Source of the DNA: Thozetella sp. PMI_491
Lineage: Eukaryota > Ascomycota > Sordariomycetes > Chaetosphaeriales > Chaetosphaeriaceae
Direction: 5' to 3'
NCBI GenBank assembly: GCA_021432635.1
Contig: MU270027.1
Span: 186,001-250,000, forward strand
DNA: 64,000 nucleotides
The stretch's first letter is position 1. Each line of letters begins with the position of its first letter. Both the position numbers and the translations under genes were made by a program. Below the pieces are notes generated by a model. That model worked only from the letters and a program-made list of their open reading frames with translations, did not search any database and was not told the DNA's origin. Below are positions 1 to 13,600 of the stretch, one piece after another.

Positions 1-803
1 TTGACCACCTGCTCATAAACAGTGACGATTGATAGAGGAGGAGCCTTTAGGAGCCTACGTCAAGCATAAAAGGTTTCTAGCACGCCTGCCCACTCCTGTT
101 CCCCTATTGGGGACACACAAATCTTGCCGTGGAGCCATGATTGCAGAAGTTGATGGTCTACTTTGACTGATGCACCATGATGGAGCCAGATGAGAGCAGA
201 ATAACTCTGAAGGAGAAAACGAGTGCTCTGTAAGAGCTTCGTTATGGAGCATCCGATCACCGGAGCTGTGGTCGGGGCCGGGCAATGTGGGCGGGGGTAT
301 AATGGAGGGGCATCCAACCCCCATTGCCTATGGCTCAAGCTGTTGCGTGAAGAGTTCGGGGTTAGGGTTCCCATGCACATTAGGTACCTAAGTACCAAGC
401 TAGGTTGCTGAAGTTCGGAAGGCGCGCCAGGAGCCGCTAAACAAATAAATACATACAGTACATGTCTTCATGAACTGTGTCCCTCCTCCGCCTAATCCAA
501 ATAAGAGGCAACTCTACCAGCAACCACTGGCTCTCCAATCGGTCACCCAACTTCGCGCTATTGGGCACTGAGACAGATCTTCACGCAGGGCGGGGCCGAA
601 ACAACGAAGCAGTATCAGCTCGTTCTTGTCCCATTTGTGGTGAAAAATTCCATAGAGCTGACAAGGGCTGTGCGGGCATGGTGCGAAGCCTCCATAGAAT
701 GACCCGTTGTGTTTTTATAGATCTTTGAGAAACGAAGAGCAGGAGATAGAACCCTTAGTTTTCTACCTCTCACCCTCGCTTCAACACCGCCCTCTGAGTC
801 AGA
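1..803. other. Gene-free 5' flank upstream of the NTM1-type methyltransferase
   Basis: No supportable gene. Short open frames on both strands have no family resemblance and no splice-consistent extension. The last 60 bases before the ATG at 804 are pyrimidine-rich, as is usual for fungal promoters and 5' leaders, so transcription of the next gene probably starts in roughly the last 100-200 bases. Confidence 0.6.
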
Positions 804-1618
804 ATGTCGGAAGAGGACGGCCGCCGGCCTCCTGACTCTCACATCAACACCAAAGATGGGCTGGCTTACTGGCAGAGCATCGATGCGGACGTCAACGGAA
901 TGCTCGGAGGCTTCCCGCAGGTCTCTAGAATCGACCTTCAGAGCTCGCGCAACCTACTCGCGAAGTTTGGCATCGGGACAAAGCCCGGCTTGTCGAAGGT
1001 GAAGACGGCACTGGAGGGGGGAGCAGGGTAGGGATGGCCGCTGGCGTGACATGCTCGGTGCCTTCGCTAACCGGCTGTCGCAGCATCGGCCGCATCACAG
1101 AGGGCTTGCTCCTCAACGTTGCGGAGCAGGTGGACGTGGTCGAGCCCATCGCCAAGTTCACCGCCAACCTGCAGGGCAAAGCGGGCGTGCGCCATGTCTT
1201 CAACATGGGACTCGAGCAGTGGCAGCCGCGGGACGACGACGTGTACGACCTCATCTGGACGCAGTGGTGCGTCGGCCATCTCACCGACGAGCAGCTAGTG
1301 CAGTACCTGGGCCGGTGCAAGACAGTGCTCCGGCCGGGGAGTGGGCTTCTAGTGCTCAAGGAAAACCTCAGCACCGACCCCAACGACATCTTTGACGAAA
1401 GCGACAGCTCGGTCACAAGGTGAGCGGCGAGACCCGATCAGAACGAGACCCGCGCTGGCGAGCCGGAGAGCTGACACCCCGTTCGCAGAACGGATGAGAA
1501 GTTCCTCGCTCTCATCGCGCAGGCTGGCTTGCGGGTAGTCAAGGCTGAGATCCAGAAGGGCTTCCCTCAGGACCTGTTCCCGGTCAAAATGTACGCGCTG
1601 AAACCTGCCGACACATGA
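804..1618 (+). CDS. Protein N-terminal (X-P-K type) methyltransferase, NTM1/Tae1 family
   Basis: Three exons (804-1027, 1084-1419, 1489-1618) give a 229-residue SAM-dependent methyltransferase. The family methylates the alpha-amino group of proteins whose N-terminus, after Met removal, reads X-Pro-Lys, including ribosomal proteins; it acts in cytosol and nucleus. Visible family features are an N-terminal YW...GMLGG segment, the SAM-binding motif I read across intron 1 as EGGAGIGRIT, an acidic VDVVEP strand (motif II) and the W-C-VGHLTD segment after the next strand. Splicing restores motif I exactly: exon 1 ends in ..GGAG and exon 2 opens with IGRITEGLL. Length fits the family (about 220-240). 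The start is the first in-frame ATG after a pyrimidine-rich leader. It converges with the SMP-30 gene, 469 bases between stops. Motif I has Glu and Gly where animal NTM1 has Asp and Cys; the acidic residue is kept, so activity is likely retained. Confidence 0.93.
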
Positions 1619-2087
1619 CGTGTCTCTTGGGGGCCGCCTGCTTTGTGCGTGGAGGTCTGTGGCATGTCAAGTACTTATAGCAAGGCAAAAAGGATGCTGG
1701 AGTGGCTGCCAGGGTCGGGTCATCCGCGACAGTCGGATAGGGCGGTGGCAGGGGAGTAGGAAGGCGGTCAAAGATAAATTAAGACATCTTCTCACTGCAG
1801 GTTATTCGCGCGCCCATGGTCCCGGTGCTATTCCGTCAGATGCAGCAGGGATATAACCTGGCGTCATCTCGCAAGACTATCTCCAAAACGGCAGCTTTGA
1901 TGAGGCGGGGGAGGTGCGCAAATCATATTATGACTAGGTATCTATCACATTGTGACGGAAGGTGGCTTGAGAAGGTCGGTCAAGGTGAATTGAATGAAGC
2001 GACCGGTGTGCCCCCATGGCCTGACGACCGCCTGCACCTCAACAGGGGGGAGGGGAGCCCCCCAACCCAAACTCTCGACGCCCTAGT
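1619..2087. other. Convergent 3' intergenic region
   Basis: The stretch lies between two convergent stops and contains only 3' untranslated sequence as far as can be judged. No gene or repeat was recognised. Confidence 0.5.
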
Positions 2088-3199
2088 TCACGCAGGGAGC
2101 TTGAACTTGTATGCCTCCAGCCCGGTAGTGCCCACCTCAGCCTTAAAGACGGCACCCCCGTACTTCTTGCTATCTCCCTCGCCCTCGTCGTCGGAGGCAG
2201 TGGTGATGTACAGCTGCGTGCCGACAAACTCGACACAGGTAACATGGCGCGTCGGCACGTTGACCTGCCCGATCAGCTCCCCCTCGGGCGAAAGTTTGAT
2301 GACGCGGCTCTCGCCGTACACTGCGTGCCAGATGTTGCCGTCCTTATCGACGCGGAAACCGTCCGGCCCGCCGGATGTCGCGTGCTGGTAGAATACGCGC
2401 TTGTTAGAGCGGCTTCCGTCGGCTAGCGAGTAGTCCCAGGCCGAGACCACCTTGCTGATGGTCTCGGTGAAGTACATGATCTTGCCGTCCGGCGACCACC
2501 CTACAGAGTTGGGGATGGTCAGGTCGCTGAGGACCGTCTCCCGCGTCTTGTTGGCGTCAAAGCGAAAGAGGGCTCCTGCGTTGCATGGCGCTGGTTAGTT
2601 CAACCGCAGGAACCGGCGAGCGCTTGCTACCAACTGATACTTCCCAGACGCAAGGACGTCACCGTCTGGGGCGCAGGGGGAGTGACAAATAGTGCCCCAA
2701 CGAGCCCCCGAGCCCCCCGAGCCCCTCCCGCCGCGGGATTGACAAATCCTTCCCGTCCACCTCCTCACTCACCTTCCTGCTGGAAATCGCCCAGGCCAAA
2801 ATCCGTCATGGTGCCGAGCCAGAAGCGGCCATGCGGGTCCGTGGCGCCGTCGTTGCTCCTGACTCTCTTCCCCTCATCGCCGTCGAAGAAGCGAGCGACG
2901 TACTCGTACTTCTCGGCCTTGCGGTCGAATACAGCAATGCCGTGCTTCAGGCCCAGCAGAATCTTTTCTTGTGGGTCGACGCCCTCGATGTCGGATGTCA
3001 CGCTGACGGCGACGTCGAGCTGCGCCGTCTTGAGCGACTGGGGACCCTGGGCGAGGTCGACGGTATGCAGGCGCTTGTTGATGATGTCTACAAAGCGCAG
3101 GGTGTTGGTCGCCTTCTCGTAGAAAGGCCCCTCGCCGAGAGCCGCGTGCACCTCGAGGTACGGCTCGGCCTGCCACTGCGGGATTTCTTTGACCCCCAT
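2088..3199 (-). CDS. SMP-30/gluconolactonase/regucalcin family protein
   Basis: Two exons (3199-2773, 2575-2088) encode 304 residues, the normal length of the SMP-30/regucalcin six-bladed beta-propeller family. Members are divalent-metal-dependent lactonases acting on sugar lactones (gluconolactone-like); the precise substrate cannot be read from sequence. Metal-site residues are in the expected order: Glu23 in GEGPFY, the SNDGATDPHGRFWLGTM block near residue 113, Asn165 in IPNSVGWSPDG and Asp214 in GGPDGFRVDKDGN. No signal peptide is visible, so the protein is probably cytosolic. The 197-base intron runs from a GTGAGT donor to an ACGCAG acceptor and joins ..FQQEG to ALFRFDANK in frame. The start is the first ATG; 5' of it lies a long gene-free region. 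No sugar-catabolic neighbour supports a pathway assignment. Confidence 0.92.
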
Positions 3200-4990
3200 T
3201 TTGGATGCTGGAAGATTCTGGTGTCCGTTGCTGGCAGGTTCTGGGATCAGCTATCTCGCAGGAGGGAAGGGGAAAAGTGTCTGAATGCCGAAATGGCGGC
3301 GGCAGTAGCGATGCACCCTCTGTGGACTGTGGACAACAAGTATGTCTCCACGACCTCTAGCGGCCCCGATCCCGGTGCTCCTCGGCTCGGTAACTGACCC
3401 CGGGACTGATCCGTCGGGCTGTACGCTCGGCGTCGATCGGACTTTGAAAACTGGGCCTCGAGACGAGCCGAGCAGTCGAGCAACCTGGGAAGCAATGGCG
3501 CGAAGCACTATACAGTGCAGACAAAGCCTCCCGGACGAGTAAACATGCGATATATAGCTATAAATTGACCCTTTACCAAAATTTCCCTCCTCTCCCGTTT
3601 CTGGCGATGGAGACGCCTCTAGGGCGGAGGACGGACCGGCGCTGCAACATGCCGATGCCGATGCGGGTCCCATCTGAATTAGCGGAAATCCCGGGCCTGG
3701 GAGCCGGGTCAGAAAAGGCGCCCCGACGACGGCAACCGCCCGGGGATCGCTCCGAAGGCAGGCAGTGTCAGACAAGTTGACGTCTCGATCCAGCGGGATG
3801 GCGCGCGACGGTGAGTCAGGTCCGTGATCGATAACGGCACAGCTCCAGGGAAGGCCCCAGGATGCAGGTGCTGGGAGGAAGCCACAGCATCATTTGAGCC
3901 GCCCGACTGGAACAAGACGCAATATCAGAGTTTATGGGGGGAAGGGGGGGGGGGGGTGAAGGTGGGCTTGCGGGTGCCGTCTGACTGGCCACCCGCGCCA
4001 CCCGGACGGCATCGCGGCAGCACGGATCTCGTGATCAAGCGAACTTGCTCACGTCGGCGCGGCGAAGAAGGAACGGGAGAAGGCTCGACAAGAGGCTGTC
4101 TGTTTGAGACGCAGTGCTGACGACGGCGAGGCTGATGGTTTCGAAATAACGAGCCGCAGCCATAGCACGGCCGGTATGAGCGACGGCGGGCTAGACCGCG
4201 AGAAACAAATGGTCGAACGCGGACGATCCTGTCTCGAGACAAGCACGACGTTGCAAAATCCCGACGAGTCCCGCAGTGGCTCGATGTCTCGCAGGCCCGG
4301 CACAAACAAAATCCCCGGAGCCGCCCCCCTCCCTTCCCAGCCTCCCTGGGCAGTCTGCCGCTACTCGGCTCTTGATTGACTGGGCTGACGACGCAGAAGC
4401 ATGGAAGATAGAAGACGGATTAGCTCGTTTACCCCCTCTGCTGATGTGCATTGGCCGAGGTGCCGTCTTCCGTCTTGAGCATGTCGAGGCGGCCAAAGTA
4501 GTATCCATACGAAGTACTGTACTTCCTTCACCTGCCTTGACGATGGCGAACCAACGCGCCAACCAGCCAAGCGGCGGCGCCTACCTGGAAGCGCCGGGCC
4601 TTTGTCACCCTCCATTGCCCCCCATCCGCCATCCGCCCCCTTCTAAATAATGGGGGTGCCAGCCGCTGCTCCTGCGGCCCGCCGGTGTGTTGCGTGGGCC
4701 AGTCGCCCCCACCGGCAACGCATGGCCATCCCCCGCCGCATATGCAGGTCTGCAGCCCCAGTACGCCAACCGACTGCAAGACAGCCCCAGAAAAGATCCA
4801 ATCGTGATGTGCCGCGTTTGCAGCTTCCGCCGGCCTGCAGTTCGGAAAGGCACTTGGGCCGACGAGAGAGCCGGGCGGCCATGTACCGCTACCTGACCGG
4901 TACCGCCGAGTCTCTCTCCCTTCTCAGCAGCCCGCAGTAGCCAGCGGAGCGCCAGCGCGAGACGGGACCCGTGATGCCCAACGGCAGCGT

Positions 4991-5041
4991 GTACACACAC
5001 ACGCACACGCGCGCACACATACACACACACACACACACACC
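4991..5041. repeat. CA/TG dinucleotide microsatellite
   Basis: An imperfect (CA)n tract of about 51 bases with a few CG and TA interruptions, perfect over its last 20 or so bases. It lies in the gene-free stretch. Confidence 0.95.
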
Positions 5042-5512
5042 TCGACCCCCCTACATAACACGATGCCTAGCGCGCAGAGGGAACCAGCATTCGCTAGGCT
5101 CCGGGGCCGCGCCGTTGCGGAAAGCGGAGCTACGCTGCACCGCCAACAAGCCTACTGCTCCCTTGACTCGCGTATGGAACCATTCCGAGAGTCTCAGTTG
5201 GGCTTTCTTCCAACCTTCCTTCACCTGCGACCCAGCCCCCACCCAGAAGGGGACAGGGTGAAACAAGGCGAGCGAACCTTCGAGTGCATCGCAGTAGCCT
5301 GGTCGAGCCGTCCCGTAGCAGTGTGACTGCTGAAAAAAGAAGGGCTCAGACACATGATCGGCGGCAGCTGCATGCAGAAGGCTAAGGAGGGTGGTTCGCT
5401 CTTCTCCAGATCCGCCGAGGACCACTCGTCGGCCAGCTGGTCCTCGTAGCCCTGTTTTCCTGACTGCACATCTGCCCTACTTCGTACTTGCGGCAAACCA
5501 CCCCCTTCCACG

Positions 5513-5530
5513 CCCCCCCCCCCCCCCCCC
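5513..5530. repeat. Poly-C homopolymer (18 bases)
   Basis: Uninterrupted C run, one of several long G/C homopolymers in the window. Confidence 0.95.
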
Positions 5531-7597
5531 TCTTCTTCCCACACCAAAGTTTAGGCGAGGGAAGTGCTGCTGCTGGCTGACTCAACCCCCCTTAACCCAC
5601 CCCCTGTTGATGCCCAACGTCCGGGGCCTCAACGGCACGCTCCTCATGCCCGGCCCTACTCGACTAGGCCCCTCTTGATGGCGCGTACTGTGCTTTTCGC
5701 TCCCCCAATTGCCTGCGCAGTGCGTGGCCAGCGCAGTCGAAGGAAGCCTGCAGATGATATAATGGTTTTGGTGATCCCGTGGTCCGGTATGAGGATAGCC
5801 CACTTTGCCCTCGCAGCAGGGCTCAAAATGACGAGATGCTCAGCTGACGTCAAGCCCAGGGACCGGCCCAGTCTGGGCTAGCCAATATATCGATCGCTAT
5901 TACACAAGGTCTGTCGGATCCCGACCCCAAGGTGAGCCACTTCTGGACTGGGAAGTGGGCCACTAACACAGACGCCCTGGGGAGGGGGAAGGGGAGGGAA
6001 TCCAGGGCCCACGCATCCCGGTGGTTCCACTGCATCAGTGTCCTCTCCTCAACCCCGTAGCAGGAGCAATACCTACCAACCACTACTGAGCACAGCACCA
6101 TTCTAGCGGGCAACTAACAACCGCCGGGGCCACGTCCCGGGGGGCCCAAGCCCGGCGCGGCACCGCGCTATAGGCAGCATGTGCAACACGGCTGTCGCTG
6201 CATCCTTTTATTTTTGGGACCCCTATACCAGCGAGATGACGGACGGCCGCGCTGCAGTCTGTCCAGTCGCTCTGCACGGCTCACTGGCCGGCGGCGTCGC
6301 TCCCCCAGAGCAAAGTGATGCTCTGCGTGTCCTGTCTTCGCCTCACTCTGCTGCCCTCCCTCCCGAATGCACCTTCGACGTGGCTCCCTACCACGCTATG
6401 CACGAAAGCTGATTCTGCATGCATGCCATCGCAACCCCTTCCCTTGCACACCCTCCCCCCCTCTTCCCAATGCCGTTCTCTGCCCTGCCGATTTCTTGCC
6501 TCTGGGGCGTCCGGCTCGTTTTCCTACTTGTGGTCACTGCTCCGAGGCCCTCCACCCTCCCACCACTTCCACCCCCCGGGAAAAAGACGGGAGAAAGAAG
6601 AGAGCGGAAGGTGAGAAGGGAGAAAGGACTGCTAGAGTTTCACTCGCTTTTCTATGGGCAAGTGCGAGGATTAAAAGAAAGAAAAAATTTCTTCGTATGC
6701 CGTTACGCGAGGTCTTGTGGGGCAGCGAGGATTGCTGGGACGCCCAATAGTGGGCGAAATTAAGCCTGGGATCGCCTACCCGCGCGCCATCGTCGGGTAT
6801 CGTCCACCGGTGAACAAGCCCTTCGGGTAGGCTAAGCGAATCCATTCCCAGGGTGGCCCCCCCCTTCTCTCCTCTAGGAGTTCTTTCCTACGGGTACATG
6901 GTGGTACAGCGAGGGCAGCGTACAGACCGAGTAGGGGTGTGGCTAATTATGTATGTACTATGTGAAGCTAGACCCCAGAAGTTTCCAGGTGCATTTGTGA
7001 CATGTAGGGACGGGCCGGACGGTGCTCTCTGCTCCGACAAGGACAAGGCTCGCTGCCTTCTCCGTGGTACAGCACAATTCCTAGCCAGTCCGTTCACCGC
7101 GGAAGCTGAGAAAAGACGGACCCGCCCAGATCGATGTCGCAAGTGCGAAGAGAGAGATTGCTGGAGATGATACCGTACCATCACCCGCCTCTCTCTCTCG
7201 TCACAAGCTGCGATACCACCACACCAAAACGGGTGATAACATGTCGCGTTTGTGACGAGGACGTTTCTGGCGCGTCTCTGCGGGCGAAAGAAGAAACAGA
7301 GGTGATGGGCAATGAGGCACAGCCGACCCCTGTAGGGGCTTCGGAGGCCTGACTTCTCAGGGGCTTCGGGACCTTGAACCCGACCGTCAACTTTCATTCG
7401 GACGATCCCAGGCCCCTTGGTCGGTCGGGGCGGGCCCCTTCCAGAAGATCCATAATGTTTGTGGGAGTGGGCGATCCGTGAACAGCGCAGCACCTGCCTG
7501 TCTCATCCGTTGGCTGGCGTCACGACTCGCTCATCACTCCACTCCCCTAGACGCCTGGTTTCCAGTCTGAACGATGGTGATGGGAGACAAGAGAGCA

Positions 7598-7600
<3 letters not shown>

Positions 7601-7643
<43 letters not shown>
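7601..7643. repeat. GA/TC dinucleotide microsatellite
   Basis: An uninterrupted (GA)n tract of about 43 bases, giving a pure purine strand. It lies in the gene-free stretch and belongs to no supportable gene. Confidence 0.97.
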
Positions 7644-7645
<2 letters not shown>

Positions 7646-10600
7646 CCGCCAAATGGTGGTATTGAAGGCGCAAGGTATTTCTTCTCCTTCCGTGGGCCGA
7701 CGTAAGCTAAAAGCACATCATTAGGCCTAAGGAAAGCCAGTATTGAAAGTAATGAAATGTCCGTGTTGGATAATCAAAGGTACAATGCAATGTACAGTTG
7801 CACTGGGCTGGCAACAAATCTCCGCCCGGGTCTACTGGCCAGTGCTGCTGCAGCCACGGGGCGAGCCTCTGGGATCCTTTCCCCACACCTTCGCGAACCA
7901 CCTTTTCCTGTCTGCTGCCTCGTTTTTCTCTGGTACCGCCGTTGGCCCTCTTCGTCATTCAATTAAACGAGGCCTGTCTCAGGCCGGTCTCGGAGGGTTG
8001 CGAACCAAAAGTCTCGTCGCAGAGAACCTTGTCTGGCAAAGCGGCGACGACCGTGTGGTGACGGTGGCTGCCTCGTGAGACTGTGACATGCAATGATGCC
8101 TCATCTGCCGAGCTGAGTGACTCCGCAGACCGGACCTCCCGTGCAGAGAAGCAACGCTGAGCCTTGTGACCGGGAGGTTGCATTGCTCCTGGGCCAGGGT
8201 TACGAGGTCCTATTTGCGCTTCAGTACCGGAAATTCTAGCGCGCCAATCAAACCTCCGAGATGATCCGCAGCAGAGGGCCGCAATGTCGCTGATACTCGT
8301 GGGAAACACGGTAGAGCCGTTGAGAACCACAAGCCTCATGGTCACGCTCGTCCAGCTCCCAAGATCTCCCGGCCAAGGTCCACGTCGCACTGTCACATAT
8401 CAAATATTGGTGACGAAATTGGCAATCTTGGAAGCGCTTCCGGGTCCAGATCGCCCCATAATGTAGGATATCTGAAAGCGTAGGTATGGTACCAGCAATC
8501 TGGTCGGGGCCCCAAGCCCAGCGGCTAGGGAGCCCATAGTAGACGGCTTATTCTTCGCTTGTCCGTGCCCCCCGGGACGAACGAGGGGTTTGGCGTGCGA
8601 GCCAGCCCTGAGAGACCTGAGAGACTGACTCGGACGAGCCCTAGGCACAGGTAGGCGGTCTTGACGGACGAGCAGGGTCCGAGCGGCTCACCGGGGCGGC
8701 GGCCAAAGAGGGCTGACTGCATCTTGGTGAAGGGGAAGGGGGCGCCCGGGGGCAGCCGGAGGAGGTGAAGGGAAAGGAGGGAACGGGGAGCCTGAGAGTA
8801 CCCGGTTTCGTGAGCCTCGAGGCGGTCAGGAAGAGAGCATGCATCCTTCCTCCTGGCACTCTTTTTGCGGTGTGTGTTGAGAGTCGTTGCTCTGCGTACA
8901 GTGGTCGCATTTCAGGCCGCAGAAAAAGACTGATGGGTCCTTGCATGTATGTACATTAGAACCTGCATGCCCCATTCCGCGTAGGGCAGCCGCTCCTGGG
9001 GAAGCGGTGATATGCAATATGACGCCCTGAGCTAGGGTGGCTCGGATCAACAGCGGCCACGACACACATGCAGCCGGCGATATGCAGAACAGCCCAAGAA
9101 GTAGTGTAGGTGAACTTTTAGGCGTCAATGCGACCGGCCGGACGCCACACCCCAAGGCCTAGGAACAATCCATTACGGGAAAGACTGGGGAGCATCCTCT
9201 TTCCTCCTTCTCCCCTTCTTGGTCGACTGAACGGCAGGGGGGTTGTCCAAGGGGGAGACCAAAACCAACAAGGAACAGGAAGAAGAAGAACCGGGGGGGG
9301 AGGGAACGAGGGGTTGCGGAGGCCAAAATTGGGAAAGGTGTGCGTTACGTTGTAGGTCCGAACCGTTCGGTCGAACCCTCAATACCAAGTACAATGATAT
9401 CAGACACAAAGGACGGCTCGACTCGACGGCGCTACAAGGATGATGCCTGTTCCAGTGGCCTGGGAAGAAATGTTCCTGACTTAACCCAAGCCGCTGGTTA
9501 TGTGCATCCGTCAAAGCCGCTCACTCGGTCCACACGGGGGGGGGGAGGGGCGATGGGCGGGCCTCAGGCGGGACCCAGCGGGGAGGCTTGGCCTCGATCC
9601 TGGCGACACCGGGGCAGTTAGAAGCTTCCAAGGTTTCCAAAGCTTCCACCGGCACGCGATCCACGGCGATGGTCTGCCTGCTGTCTTCATGCCGTGGGCT
9701 CTGCGACAAGGAACCCTCAGCGTCCGCCCGGTCGCGCAGGTCCGTCCCGAGAAGGAATATATTAGAGCTGGACGGCACGCACGTCGCTGGCGTGTGATAA
9801 AGTGCGTTGGGGTTTCGAGTTGAACCGTGTCGGACCAGTTTTCCGCTCTGGGCGTCTCTCTCGACAACGAAATGACGGCCCATTCAGTTGAGCCACCCCT
9901 CTAGTTTGGGAGAGGGAACGAGAGGAAAGGGAGGGGGGAAGAAGGGCGGAAAGGGAAGGAGGGGGGGTAGACGAACAAATCGCAACCTCGTGTGCGTGGG
10001 CGCCGCGCTCTCTTTGGCTTTAATTTTTTGGTCCCCCCATGGCGGCGCCCGGGAGGGTTGGGGGTTGTGCTATACTCGCGCTGGCACTTCGGGGCGCTAC
10101 TGCAAGCTATCGTGATGTCTTCGGTGTCTGGGCACCTTTTTTTTTCTTCTTCTTGAGGTGTCTCCCATGAAGTACAAAGTACCTGAATACTGGGGCCCGG
10201 GTGGCGGTCAGCAGCAATCTGCACGCAGAGCGCATCACGAGTGACGTTGAGGGTCTCTCCATCGACTAGGGTTCTTCCGTCTTCCGCGAGAGGAGAACCA
10301 GCTAACGAACAGGCGGGAACGGCTAGTGTTCCTTGGCCTTGGCCCGAGTTGAATTTGACCTCCAGATCAGCAAAGCTCCCCGCTGGAGGACGAAGCCAGA
10401 TGGCCTGTGCCTCGGGGCTCTGGGGTGTTGGAAATGGAAGGCACCATGTCTAGCAGCAGACGAGCTAGGGAATGGGTACCTCTCTACCTTGCTCTTCCTT
10501 ACCCTTCCCTGCCTGTCATGGTCTGGTAAAGTACGGTGGTTGTTCCAAGGTACGGTAGGCAGGTACCTACCTGGTAAAAATTTGTCCTCTCTCCCAGGCA

Positions 10601-13600
10601 CGCGTGCGCACGCTCACTCTCCCTCTCTCTCTCTCATGCCTTCTCTCCCTGGCCTGGCTTGCCTGGGCACGCAGCTCCTTCCTTCCTCTTTGGAGCACAG
10701 CCCAAAAGCAACGGGATGAATCCGTCACTTTTTTCCCTCCTTCCTTCACCATGTCTCGACCATTCTGGCGTCCGCTAGACACTGCGCCTGGGGAGGAGAA
10801 AAAAAGGAATCAGTGGGCGTCGTATGCACGAACTTTCCTGCCCTTGGCCAGTCAATGGTGACATACAGTGCAGACGGCGGTGTATCATCTCTCGCTTCTC
10901 CGGTTCTGCATGCAGGGTTCCATTCGACATCTCCACACCCGGAGACAGGGCTGCTATTTTTTTTTTTTTGCCGCCCGCCCATCCGGCCGCGATCCTAGAG
11001 GCCACCAGGCCCAACAAGTCCACTCTTGCCAGCACCCTAAGAAACCCAATCTGCAACGTGCAAGGCCTGCCCTGCTCGTAGGTTCATGGACGATGTGCAC
11101 TATTCTCGAGGGTGCTGCAGTCGCAGACCATGCTGCCCAACCCAGCCAGTTGCAGGGCGTGCCTTGCTCCAGAGGGTGTGTCTCTACGGGTACATGCGCG
11201 AATCGATGTCGGACGCACGTTGTCCAAGATTTGTACCATTTGCTCCATGTCTCGCCTGGCAACCCACGGGGCTGACGTCGCCGGGGTGTTTCCTTTTTTC
11301 GGGGGCCCTCTCTCCTTCGTTCCCTGGGCGGTGATATTTTTATTTTAAAACCAGGGGTGGCGGCTTGTTGGCGCGTTTAATTTCGTCCGCCATTGACGGC
11401 ATCAGCAGGCTGCGCCTAGTAATGACGAGCAGCCCTGATGATCTCACTCACCTGCCGCCAATCCGCTGTTCGCTACCGCGCCTTGGGGCTTAACCCAGCA
11501 GACCTCAGCTCCCCTAGCCTGGTCCAGCACAGCGGCCAGCCGAGAGAACAACCGTGGAAGCCTCTAGAGCCCGCTCCCCACTGAGACCTCTGGCGACTGG
11601 TCTCGGTCTGTCACCAGAACCTCGGGTGAAGGACGGTCCCTGATTATTAGATGGACACACCCCCCTCTGCTATGCAGTGGCTCGCTGGCTGGCTGGCACC
11701 TTACGATGAACGCCGGCTCGGCCCTGCCAACATGCCACCAACGGTCGGTCACCGCCTGAGAGTCCATCGCTGGGCACAGCATGTACACGTATACTAGCCA
11801 CCTGCAAGCTCAGAGCTGGGCCCCCTTACACCGCCTGATCGCCTTCTCGTGTCCTTCAGCACGTTCTCTGGCAAATCGGGTCCACCTGTGCATGGCCTCA
11901 GTGGATGCCAGCAACAGCTCCCAGTTTGGCTCCTCTTTTGGCAAGGGCAGAGCTGCGCTAGGCCTCGCACTGTTAGTGGCCCCAGCAATGGCATCATTCC
12001 CGGCTTCCGGCGCTGCGCGCGTAGGGCACTAGCTCTCCACCAGCGGCCTCTTCTAGTTTCCTTCCCGTCATCGCTAGCAACGTAGGGCGTCAGAAGTAGC
12101 CCTCTCCCAGAGCACAGCCAGCTCCCTAGACCATCCCTCCCCGCTCCCTCCTCTGCAGTCTTCAGCGCGTCTTAGTGCGCGACTAAGCCGGCGGGTTGAC
12201 GTGGCAAGACACTGACCATGCCCTCTGGCCATCAAATTCTGCCCATTAATCCCATACATGTACGGGATGCTGGTGGAGGGTACCTCCCGCCCGCATGGGA
12301 GGGCAGTCGCGAAAGGGGGAGGGGTGGGAAGAGAGAAATAAAATACCCAAGCTAAAACGCCCCAGGGAGAGAGAAGGGGGGCGAGGAGCACAACGGCTTT
12401 TTTTTTCTGTGTCGGAAGAAAAGCCAGGCAATGGGGGGACGCTGAGAACTGGGAACGATTTTGCCTTTCCTCCTTTTGGACAATGCAGATAATTTTGCTT
12501 GCAAGGTTCCCGCCCGTCGCCCACCCACTCCCCTGGAGCCGTGCTCTCGGGTCGCAAGGGGGTTCAAGCTCTCGGGATCCGTCCAGTGCTCCAGGCTGCG
12601 GCCACCGCCAGCAGGCAACGGAGGCTGCCTGTGCTGACCGGTAGCTTTTTTATCCATGTCTAAAGCCGGCTTGCCAATCCTCGTTCTTGTCCGAGGCATA
12701 GGAACCAAAAGGGACAGCGTCACAGCCAGACCATGCCCTGAGAACCAACCATTTCGAACAGAGGGAACGACCATCCAAGCCCTGTCCGTGTCTTAGCACC
12801 ACGACATCGCACATATTGAACATGGGTCCCCCTGCTCGCTTCTGTACCCCGGCGACACCCATTCCATATCCCTTGTGCAGCGTCCGCCCATCCCCCTCCA
12901 CCCTCCTGGTCATTTTAACAGCGCGTGCAGAGTGGGCTAAGCCAGATCAGAGCTGGGGGCGTGGGATACCGGGACTGGGGAGAGCAAACATTTGGGTCAG
13001 AGGACGAAAAAGCAACTGGAGCCAAACACACAAAAGCCTGCCTCTTCCCTTCGCCCCGGGTCCGGGGAGCTTGGAGGACTCTTCCTTCTGATGGTCGGTT
13101 CCAGAGACGAAACCAACCCAGGTACTCACATCGACGCTTCCAGTGTTGGCCTTCACTGCCCTAGCATCTCTTTTGTCCAAAGTATATAACCTGCCTAGGC
13201 ACTAGCTATCCCTCGAGCCCACCCCCTCGGCACGGCTCGCTCTCCCCAGGCCGGTCCCTCTCGAATCTCACGATAGTTTCTGGCCGAGTCACAGCGGCGA
13301 CCCGGCCCCCTTCTCGCATTGGCACAGTCCAGACCGAAGGCATTGGTCATTACGAGGTTGAGGGGCGACAGGCTGCCTTGGCTGGCTCTGCTGCCCATTC
13401 ACACCACGAGCCATCTGGGGCGCTACAGGCACCTCGTAGCCATTCAGTGTGCAAGGCGCCTCCCCAGGACGATGACTGGCCCGCCTAGCTGCGTCTCATC
13501 CCACAGCAGGTCACCCTTGACTCCTGCTATCGTTGCTTCGGTTGCCCCATCCCCTTCCTCCGTCATCTTTTAATACCCGCCCAAGGCAAACCCACCCCCC

